From Cherax quadricarinatus (taxonomy: Eukaryota; Arthropoda; Malacostraca; Decapoda; Parastacidae), in assembly GCF_038502225.1 (NCBI RefSeq), contig NC_091346.1:10887362-10951361 (forward strand): DNA of 64,000 nt, given 5' to 3'. The notes below the pieces were generated by a model. It saw nothing but the letters and a program-made list of their open reading frames with translations. It was not told the DNA's origin and did not search any database. The position numbers and the translations under genes are program-made. Below, in pieces: positions 54,718 through 62,690 of this stretch; positions within the stretch are counted from its first letter, which is position 1; every line of letters begins with the position of its first letter.

Positions 54718-57059
54718 CAGTGGTCCCCCGCTTTTCGTAGTTCCCGGCAATCGTAAAATTCGCCAATCATAGGGTTATTTTCGTATAAACATGGACTCGC
54801 TTTTCATAGGTTGACTCACAAGTCGTAGTTCGTCCGGGACGCGTACCCACGGCGTGAGCCGGGGCGGCAGCCAGTCTGGCATTGTTTACCAGTGAGCGAA
54901 GGTCCCCTCACGTGCTCCAGCGAAATATTTCATAATATTCCATTTATTTTAGTGCTTGCAAGTACTAAATAAGCTACCATGGCTCCAAAGAAAGCTCCTA
55001 GTGCCAAGCCTGTGGTAAAGAAGGTGAGAAATACGATTGAATTTAAGAAAACCATCATTGAACAATATGAAAGTGGTACAAGTGTGGCCGAACTGTCCAG
55101 GATGTATAAGAAACCCTACACAACCTTATGTTCCACAGTGGCCAAGAAAAAGGAAATAAAGGATGCTGTTGTTGCGAAGGGAGTAACTATGCTGACAAAA
55201 ATGAGATCACCAGTACTGGAAGAGGTTGAGAAGTTATTATTGATGTGGATAAATGAGAAACAATTAGCAGGAGATACTCTTATGACTTCGATTATTTGTG
55301 AAAAGGCTAGGCAGTTGCATGAAGATTTGGTAAAGAAATTGCCTGCAAATAGTGGTGAAGTGACTGAATTTAAGGCCAGCAAAGGCTGGTTTGAGAGATT
55401 TAAGAACCGTACTGGCATACTAGTGGTAAGGCATTGTGAGGCTGCCAGTTCGGACCACAAGGCGGCTGAAAAATATGTGCATGAATTCCAGGAGTACATA
55501 GAGGCTGAAGGACTGAAACCTGAACAAGTGTTCAGTTGTGACGAAACAGGCCTCTTTTGGAAGAAAATGCCAAAGGTGACCTTCATTACACAAGAGGAAA
55601 AGGCAATGCCAGGACACAAGCTTATGAAAGACAGGCTGACACTAATGTTCTGTGCTAATGCTAGTGGGGATTTCAAAGTGAAGCCATTACTAGTGTACCA
55701 TTCTGAAAATCCCAGAGTGTTCAGGAAAAACAATGTTATGAAGAGTAAATTGTGTGTGTTTTGGAAATCTAATAGTAAGGCATGGGTCACGAGGGAAATT
55801 TTCGTCGGGTGGTTCAATGAAGTGTTTGGCCCTAGTGTGAAGGAGTATCTCCTGGAAAAGAAATTGGATCTCAAGTGCCTGCTAGTAATGGACAATGCAC
55901 CTGCTCATCCTCCAAACTTGGATGACCTAATTTTCGAGGAGTTTGGGTTCATCACAGTAAAGTTCTTGCCCCCAAATACCACTCCTCTCCTCCAACCCAT
56001 GGACCAGCAGGTTATTGCAAACTTTAAAAAACTCTACACAAAAGCAATGTTTCACAGGTGCTTGACTGTGACCACAGACACTCACTTGACCCTAAGGGAA
56101 TTTTGGAGAGAACACTTCAGCATCCTCCACTGCATAACCCTTATAGGTATGGCTTGGGAGGGAGTGACTACCAGGACTTTGAACTCTGCCTGGAGAAAAT
56201 TGTGGCCAGATTGTATCGACAAGAGGGATTTTGAAGGATTTGGGACTGACCCTAATGAGCCTATGTCTGTTGTAAAATCAATTGTGGCACTGGGGAGTTC
56301 CATGGGGTTGGATGTGAGTTTGGAGGATGTGGAAGAATTGGTGGAAGACCACAATGAAGAGCTCACCACTGAGGAGCTGCAAGAGCTTCAGCAGGAAGAG
56401 CAACACATTGCAGCTCAGAATCTTGCTGCAGAGGAGGAGGAAGAGAGATGGAAGAAGGTGCCTTCTTCAGAAATTAAAGAGATTTTTACTATGTGGGGTA
56501 AGATGGAAAGCTTTATGGAGAAACATAACCCTAACAAGGTTGTTGCAAGCCATATTGGCAACATGTACAGTGACAAAGTCTTGGGCCATTTTAGGGAAGT
56601 GTTAAAAAGACGCCAGAAACAGAGCTCTCTCCACAGTTATTTTGTGAGACAGGACTCCAGTGACTCTCAAGGTGGTCCTAGTGGCATTAAGAAACAGAGA
56701 AGAGAAGCAACCCCAGAAAAGCAAATGGTACCTGAGGTGTTGATGGAAGAGGATTCCCCTTCCAAACTATAAACAATCCACTCTCTCTCCTCCTCCAGTC
56801 TCCCATACACTAAGAAGAATCTCCAATAAAGGTAAGTGTTATGCTGTTAATGTTTCATTCATCATTTTCCATTGTATTGTTTATGTACTACATGTATATT
56901 TCATGTTAAAAATGTTTTGTTTTAATACTTCTGGGTGTCAGGAACGGATTAATTGTATTTACGTTATTTCTTATGGGGAAAATTGATTCGTACATCGTAA
57001 ATTTCGTTTATAGTAACGGCTCCAGGAACGGATTAATTACAAAAAACGAGGGACCACTG
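54718..57059 (+). mobile_element. Tigger (pogo-group Tc1/mariner) DNA transposon, complete
   Basis: Ends are CAGTGGTCCCCCGCTTTTCG (left) and the complement of CAGTGGTCCCTCGTTTTTTG (right), about 23 bp with three mismatches, flanked by TA on both sides (54716-54717 and 57060-57061). Length is 2342 bp. The string GGAACGGATTAATT occurs twice near the right end (56941 and 57025). One intact transposase frame lies inside. Confidence 0.93.
54979..56772 (+). CDS. Tigger-like transposase, intact, 597 aa
   Basis: Cuts and pastes its own element by a DDD active site after binding the terminal inverted repeats. Residues 1-65 form a CENP-B/pogo N-terminal helix-turn-helix (TIEFKKTIIEQYESGTSVAE). Residues about 75-150 are a second DNA-binding domain (KASKGWFERFKNRTG). 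The catalytic domain has Asp188 in CDETGLFW, Asp305 in LVMDNAPAHP and Asp342 in LQPMDQQV. The tail is acidic and then basic. Start chosen at the first ATG (MAPKKAPSAKP). Full length for the family, with no stop or shift. Neighbouring elements are decayed, so this is a relatively recent arrival. Confidence 0.93.
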   Translation: MAPKKAPSAKPVVKKVRNTIEFKKTIIEQYESGTSVAELSRMYKKPYTTLCSTVAKKKEIKDAVVAKGVTMLTKMRSPVLEEVEKLLLMWINEKQLAGDTLMTSIICEKARQLHEDLVKKLPANSGEVTEFKASKGWFERFKNRTGILVVRHCEAASSDHKAAEKYVHEFQEYIEAEGLKPEQVFSCDETGLFWKKMPKVTFITQEEKAMPGHKLMKDRLTLMFCANASGDFKVKPLLVYHSENPRVFRKNNVMKSKLCVFWKSNSKAWVTREIFVGWFNEVFGPSVKEYLLEKKLDLKCLLVMDNAPAHPPNLDDLIFEEFGFITVKFLPPNTTPLLQPMDQQVIANFKKLYTKAMFHRCLTVTTDTHLTLREFWREHFSILHCITLIGMAWEGVTTRTLNSAWRKLWPDCIDKRDFEGFGTDPNEPMSVVKSIVALGSSMGLDVSLEDVEELVEDHNEELTTEELQELQQEEQHIAAQNLAAEEEEERWKKVPSSEIKEIFTMWGKMESFMEKHNPNKVVASHIGNMYSDKVLGHFREVLKRRQKQSSLHSYFVRQDSSDSQGGPSGIKKQRREATPEKQMVPEVLMEEDSPSKL

Positions 57060-57215
57060 TACCTGGGTGTTAGTCGACTGGTGTGGGTCGCATCCTGGGA
57101 TAAAATTGACCTAATTTGCCCGAAATACTCGGCATTACAAAGGGCTTTCTATTTAGTAGTATGTCAGTGATGTCAGCTAGGACTGTATACCTTACACATG
57201 TACTTGTAGTAAATA
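57060..57215 (+). mobile_element. SINE right part with (ATT)n tail
   Basis: The sequence from 57062 matches the reverse of 12631-12782 and ends in TAAATAAATATATT before the (ATT)n run. Confidence 0.65.
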
Positions 57216-57233
57216 AATATATTATTATTATTA

Positions 57234-57310
<77 letters not shown>
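57216..57310. repeat. (ATT)n microsatellite
   Basis: About 31 ATT units, probably grown from the SINE tail. Confidence 0.95.
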
Positions 57311-57662
57311 CCAGTGACGAAGGAAGCCGAGGAAACATCAGCAATGGGGTCGCGCCCCGTGCTGCAGGAAAAGACTACAGCCAATGTGTCAACCCTAACA
57401 CCACAACACTCACCAGTTAGGAACACTATTCCAAGAGAGCAGAACAAGACATCCCATATTGCCTCTGAACCATCAAATGGCGTCGACAGTCACGTGGTTC
57501 AGCAATATAATATGCAACCTTATAGATTCAGAGGAAAACAGACATTGAGAACTATTGTGACGTCCTTCGTGAATATACGCATGATGGACGAAACAGAGTA
57601 TATGCGTTTATTTTGGAATTTACCTGATTACTCAACACAAGACCCAGAGGCGATCCAGTAAC
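57311..57662 (+). other. unrecognised open segment
   Basis: An open plus frame of about 116 codons (VTKEAEETSAMGSRPVLQEK to DPEAIQ, stop 57659-57661) follows the microsatellite. I recognise no domain. It could be a fragment of a LINE ORF1 or chance. Confidence 0.25.
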
Positions 57663-57838
57663 TGTATTGTCTTTTTGTTCTACGGATTGCGAAAAGGATT
57701 TAGGAGTTCTGGTTAGCAGTAACCTAAAACCAAGACAGAAGTGCATTAGCGTTCACAATAAAGTTAACAGAATCCTTGGCTTCATAGATAGAAGTATAAA
57801 TAATAGAAATCCTCAGGTTGTTCTTCAACTCTATATAT
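57663..57838 (+). mobile_element. CR1-like element B6, left part
   Basis: The translation has CEKDLGVLVSSNLKPRQKC and NRILGFIDRSINNRNPQVV, homologous to CR1-B4. It stops at the PLE insertion and resumes at 59356. Confidence 0.85.
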
Positions 57839-57869
57839 GTAAAGTAAAAGGACACAAGTGCAACTAATG

Positions 57870-57922
57870 TGACATTTATTGTGGCAACGTTTCGCTCTCC
57901 AGGAGCTTTATCAAGCCATTAC
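57870..57922 (-). ncRNA. hammerhead-like motif, PLE3, left arm
   Basis: As in the right arm; the distal helix I has one mismatch. Confidence 0.6.
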
Positions 57923-58006
57923 AAACAATACACGGACACAGAGGGTATATAAAGGCTCAGAGTGAGGTGCAATACTAGTGAGGTACCATTTCGATGTTCA
58001 CTAGTG

Positions 58007-58037
<31 letters not shown>

Positions 58038-58204
58038 TGACAAAAGTAATACAATATGGTAGAGCAATTAATTCGTACATGAGTAAAAGGATATAAAAGC
58101 TATTACTTGGGTAACATAACCATAGACAAATATAGAGTGGAAAGAGGCAGCTTGTTTCACTGTTCACTCTCTGTAATGTGCTTTGTGTAGTATAACAGGA
58201 GAGA

Positions 58205-58539
58205 CTATGTGATGGCAGGGTTTACTGTTTTCAGGAGGATTCTTGCTAAGACTTCGGAGATGGTGAAGCTGCTGTTGTTTTGTTTAATTGTATTTGAAAC
58301 AGCGATCAGTGCTGATTCGAGGCACTTGCGTCTGCGGAAATTAGTTTCATTCATCACTAATTGGGCGTCTCTGAATTTCATGAGATGATTGGTGGAATTT
58401 CGGTGTTGTACACAGGCGTTGTTCAAGTTATCGTTCCTACATGCGTAAATGTGTTCATTGAGGCGGGTGTCGAGGTTTCTTGCTGTTTCACCTACGTAAA
58501 TCTGGTTAGATCCTTTATTGAAGTGCTAGAAGCGATGGC
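58205..58539 (-). pseudogene. GIY-YIG endonuclease, left arm, N-terminal motif deleted
   Basis: It keeps ARNLDTRLNEHIYACRND, CVQHRNSTNHLMKFRDAQLV and the C-terminal RRRKCLESALIAV and SNTIKQNN segment to a stop near 58205. About 75 bp around the GVY motif, present in the right arm, is missing. Confidence 0.8.
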
Positions 58540-58599
58540 ATCAACACCACTCCCAACAAAGTTATAATTCTTCCCAACAGCCAGGTTGCACTGAACGTC

Positions 58600-58955
58600 T
58601 CAAAAGTACTTTCACAAGCTAACACCAGAGTCGCCATCGCTTTTAGCACTTCAATAAAGGATCTAACCAGGACAAAATCCAAGCACCACGAACCAGTCAA
58701 TGCAGGAGTTTACACTATACCCTGTGGAGGCTGTGACAAGATCTACGTAGGTGAAACAGCAAGAAACCTCGACACCCGCCTCAATGAACACATTTACGCA
58801 TGTAGGAACGATAACTTGAAGAACGCCTGTGTATAACACCGAAATTCCACCAATTATCTCATGAAATTCAGAGACGCCCAATTAGTGATCAATGAAACTA
58901 ATTTCCGCAGACGCAAGTGCCTCGAATCAGCACTGATCGCTGCCATCACATAGTC
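58600..58955 (+). pseudogene. GIY-YIG endonuclease, right arm, with nonsense codon and C-terminal deletion
   Basis: It has IKDLTRTKSKHHEPVNAGVY then TIPCGGCDKIYVGETARNLD, the GIY-YIG signature (GVY at 58705-58713 and YVG near 58744). A TAA interrupts the frame at CV-stop-HRNS, where the left arm has Gln. About 84 bp of the C-terminal coding region is deleted relative to the left arm. Confidence 0.82.
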
Positions 58956-59120
58956 TCTCCTGTTATACTACACAAAGCACATTACAGAGAGTGAACAGTG
59001 AAACAAGCTGCCTCTTTCCACTCTATATTTGTCTATGGTTATGTTACCCAAGTAATAGCTTTTATATCATTTTACTCATGTACGAATTAATTGCTCTACC
59101 ATATTGTATTACTTTTGTCA

Positions 59121-59151
<31 letters not shown>

Positions 59152-59241
59152 CACTACCACTAGTGAACATCGAAATGGTACCTCACTAGTATTGCACCTC
59201 ACTCTGAGCCTTTATATACCCTCTGTGTCCGTGTATTGTTT

Positions 59242-59295
59242 GTAATGGCTTGATAAAGCTCCTGGAGAGCGAAACGTTGCCACAATAAATGTTAC
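59242..59295 (+). ncRNA. hammerhead-like motif, PLE3, right arm
   Basis: Core TTGATAA, stem II GCTC-CTGGA-GAGC, GAAA, helix III ACGT, H17 T, helix I TGGC with GCCA, and distal GTAA with TTAC across a CAATAAATG loop. Confidence 0.62.
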
Positions 59296-59355
59296 ATTAG
59301 TTGCACTTGTGTCCTTTTACTTTACATATTGTCGGTAATTCTACCAACTTTATTA

Positions 59356-59975
59356 CAACTCTATATATCCTTGGTTAGGCCTCATTTAGACTATGTTGTT
59401 CAGTTCTGGTCACCGTTTTACAGAATGGATATAAATGCACTGGAAAACGTACAAAGTTGATCCCATGTATCAGAAATCTCCCTGTGAGGATAGACTGAGG
59501 ACTCTGAATCTGCACTCTCTACAAAGGCGTAGAATTAGGGGTGGTATGAGTGAGGCGTATAAACGGAAAACAGGAATTAATAAAGGGGATGTAAATAGCG
59601 TGCTAAAAATATCTAACATAGACAGGACTCGCAGCAATGGTTTTGAATTGGAAAAATTCAGATTCAGGAAGGATATAGGAAAGCACTGGTTTGGTAACAG
59701 AGTTGTGGATGAGTGGAACAAACTCCCGAGTACCGTATAGAAGCTAAGACGTTGCGTAGTTTTAAAAATAGTTTGGATAAATACATGAGTGGGTGTGGGT
59801 GGGTGTGAGTTGGACCTGACTAGCTTGTGCTACTAGTTCGGATGCCGTGCTCCTCCTTTAAGTGACGTGTCTGACCTCACTTTGTTAAGGCATTGGCTTA
59901 AGCCGGTGGGAGAATTGGACCTGCCTCACATAGGCCAGTAGGCCTGTTGCAGTGTTCTTTCTTATGTTCATGCAG
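59356..59975 (+). mobile_element. CR1-like element B6, right part with 3' UTR
   Basis: It continues B6 after the target duplication: LVRPHLDY-type segment, then the frame 59435-59740 (RSNGFELEKFRFRKDIGK, FGNRVVDEWNKLPS), a 3' UTR with GGACCTGCCTCACATAGG, and a short TTCTTATG tail near 59965. Small deletions break the frame. Confidence 0.85.
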
Positions 59976-60925
59976 TGCTCCTCACTGCATTATGCCGGGT
60001 GAGCGCACCGGCATAATGCCGCGACTAGCACTGTACGCCTCTTCCCTGCTTTACTCCTGTAATCCTGAAAATGGATGATATCTAATCACCATCAAATGAT
60101 GTTATCATTACTTTTTATTTGGTGGATCGTAATGCCAGCAGACAACCTCGGTCATTACCTTCACTGAAGGATCATCAAAAGATTCATCACGTGATATTTG
60201 TCCTGTTTCCGAATCAAATTAAATCTGGCATAGACGTTCGAAAACCTGTATTTCGCTTCAGTCTATCTGTATTACTTTTAAATATTCCGAATAATTTGGC
60301 TTTCTTTTACATCTCTAGTAATTACTCTGTTTCCAATGATTTGCTGAAAACATTATTTAGCGGCTCACGCAATTTTTCTTCTCATTCTCTCAGAACCAAT
60401 AGTAACATGATGTCTCGTTTCCTAATTTTTGAAGACTCTCTTTCACGGTATTGTTTTATCCTCTTCTACCTTAATTATGTAGATGGTGTCCAATACCAGT
60501 TAAGGCAAACTTTTTTACTGAATTTATTGCAGTGCCTAACTCAGCATAATTTACTCGCTGGCTTCCTGCTCACTTCTTCAGACGTGTTGTCTGGTCATCT
60601 TTAGTATATGACTTAGTCTTTCACATTAACTTTATTTTTTATGTGTTGCAGTGTGTGCTCAGATTTAACTTATATAGTTACGTAATTCTCAAAGTGCTGC
60701 TCAGGCGCTACTTGAACTCACAAGCTATGTATTTTTTCCTGGTTTACTGTCTCAAAATATTAAAAAGTCAGTACTGCATTGTTGTTATTCTTCAGAAACC
60801 CCCAACCTGCCTTTATTGCTAATTCCAGATATTGTATGATGTAGGCTAGTGTAAGGCTTGTTGGTTCATCCCAACTTCTCTCTATCTCTCATTGAGTTCC
60901 TTACATTATGGCACCAGGTTCTCCA
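59976..60925. other. no supported gene
   Basis: AT-rich. An open frame at 60119-60604 (161 codons) has no domain I know and a composition like non-coding sequence. I do not call it. Confidence 0.45.
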
Positions 60926-60929
60926 TTGA

Positions 60930-61218
60930 ATCTTCTATCAGTGAGCTCTTCCTGGATCTTCCATCAGTGAGCTCTTCCTGGATTTTCCATCAGTTAGCTC
61001 TTCCTGGATCTTCCATCAGTGAGCTCTACCTGGATCTTCCATCAGTGAGCTCTTCCTGGATCTTCCATCAGTGAGCTCTACCTGGATCTTCCATCAGTGA
61101 GCTCTTCCTGGATCTTCCATCAGTGAGCTCTTCCTGGATCTTCCATCAGTGAGCTCTTCCTGGATCTTCCATCAGTGAGCTCTTCCTGGATCTTCCATCA
61201 GTGAGCTCTTCCTGGATC
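60930..61218. repeat. 26-bp tandem repeat, about 11 units
   Basis: The unit is GAGCTCTTCCTGGATCTTCC followed by ATCAGT, with a few substitutions. Confidence 0.95.
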
Positions 61219-61349
61219 TTTCGTATATCCTGCTCACTATTCTTCTGATGTTGTTTTTGAAGTCTGCCTTGGTCACTTGCTTCAGTATTTGGAGGTGGGT
61301 TGTAGGTAAATGGTACTACTACCATCTGTCTCCCCAGTCATATTGGTGT

Positions 61350-61668
61350 TTACTGTATGGCACAGTTACTGTGTGTACTGTATGGTACAGTCACAGTGTG
61401 TACTGTATGGTACAGTCACAGTATATACTGTATGGTACAGTCACAGTGTGTACTGTATGGTACAGTCACAGTGTGTACTGTATGGTACAGTCACTGTGAG
61501 TACTGTATAGCACAGTCACAGTGTGTACTGTATGGTACAGTCACTGTGTGTACTATATTTTACAGTCACAGTGTGTACTATATGGTAGTCACAGTGGGTA
61601 CTGTATGGTACACTGTGTGTACTGTATGGTACAGTCATTCTGTGTACTGCATGGTACAGTCACAGAGT
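61350..61668. repeat. 25-bp tandem repeat with internal dyad, about 12-13 units
   Basis: Each unit contains ACTGTA-TGG-TACAGT flanked by TGTG and CACA, so each monomer can form a hairpin. Confidence 0.95.
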
Positions 61669-61670
61669 GA

Positions 61671-61849
61671 GGGAAAAGTTCAATAGATAGGAGTAGCGAT
61701 ATAGTAACAATAGTTTCATTGCCGGCTACTAGTTAAGGTACGGCAAGTCCAGCTCCCACTACCCCCCCCCCCTTTTTTTCCCGTCCCCGAAAGTGACAGT
61801 TTGTTTGCCGGCTGCTTGTTAAGATAGGGTCAGTCTAGCTCCCGCAAGG
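61671..61849 (+). mobile_element. LTR 5' fragment of the gypsy family at 1-6429
   Basis: It starts TGAGGGAAAAGTTCAATAG as the 5' LTR does, includes both copies of the internal LTR duplication (GTTTCATTGCCGGCTAC and GTTTGTTTGCCGGCTGC), and ends at CTAGCTCCCG where CR1-B4 begins. Confidence 0.85.
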
Positions 61850-62690
61850 TTCTGAAGCTCGTGAGTGTCCATAACCCTAGCACTTGTAAGTTAAATAATA
61901 TAGAACTTAGCCATACAGATTGCGAAAAGGACTTGGGGGTTATGGTAAGCAGCAACCTTAAACCAAGACAGCAATGCCTAAGCGTACGTAATAAGGCAAA
62001 TAGATTACTGGGATTTATATCAAGAAGTGTAAGCAACAGAAGTCCAGAGGTCATACTGCAGCTTTATACATCATTAGTAAGGCCTCACCTAGATTATGCA
62101 GCTCAATTCTGGTCTCCATATTACAGAATGGACATAAATTCGTTAGAAAACATTCAGCGTAGGATGACTAAATTAATACATAGCATTAGAAATCTTCCTT
62201 ATGAAGAAAGATTGAAGACTCTTAAGTTACATTCACTTGTTAGACGAAGAATGAGGGGAGACCTGATCGAAGTGTATAAGTGGAAGATAGGTATTAATAA
62301 AGGGGATATTAACAAGGTCTTGAGGATATCTCTCCAAGAGAGAACCCGCAGTAATGGATTTAAATTAGATAAGTTTAGATTTAGAAAGGACATAGGAAAG
62401 TATTGGTTTGGAAATAGGGTAGTTGATGAGTGGAACAATCTACCTAGTTGGGTTATTGAGGCTAGGACTTTGGGTAGTTTTAAATTTAGGTTGGATAAGT
62501 ACATGAGTGGGAGGGGTTGGATTTGAGTGGGACTTGCACATCGGAGCGTGTTTCTTGGGTGGCATTGAAAGTTGGGTTGGTCAAATGTTTGTTAGTGGGA
62601 TGAATTGTAAAGGACCTGCCTAGTATGGGTCAACAGGCCTGCTGCAGTGTTCCTCCTTTCTTATGTTCTTTCTTATGTTCTTATGTGTCA
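61850..62690 (+). mobile_element. CR1-like element B4, 3' part with octamer tail
   Basis: The frame 61861-62526 is open for 221 codons (CEKDLGVMVSSNLKPRQQ, LVRPHLDYAAQFWSPYYRMD, FGNRVVDEWNNLPSWVIEA, stop 62524-62526). A 3' UTR (GGACCTGCCTAGTATGGG) and a TTCTTATG-type tail reach 62690, abutting the minus-strand copy B5. Confidence 0.9.

Larger units (their letters stand above)
57839..59355. mobile_element. Penelope-like element (PLE3) as a 1.5-kb inverted repeat with 13-bp target duplication
   Basis: Left arm about 57839-58539 (minus sense) and right arm about 58631-59325 (plus sense) are reverse complements apart from one deletion in each. The central spacer is about 90 bp. The flanks CAACTCTATATAT at 57826-57838 and 59356-59368 form a 13-bp target duplication in CR1-B6. 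The right end extends into ATTGTCGGTAATTCTACC. Each arm carries a hammerhead-like motif and a part of a GIY-YIG endonuclease. Confidence 0.9.

Noticed and set aside
55116..55895. 259-codon minus-strand frame within the transposase
   Set aside because: Antisense shadow of the Tigger transposase gene.
58007..58033. (TAG)n run as an independent microsatellite insertion
   Set aside because: The same run is present in the other arm (59127-59155), so it belongs to the PLE3 sequence.
60119..60604. 161-codon open frame
   Set aside because: No recognisable domain, AT-rich composition, no start context or partner exons seen; likely chance.
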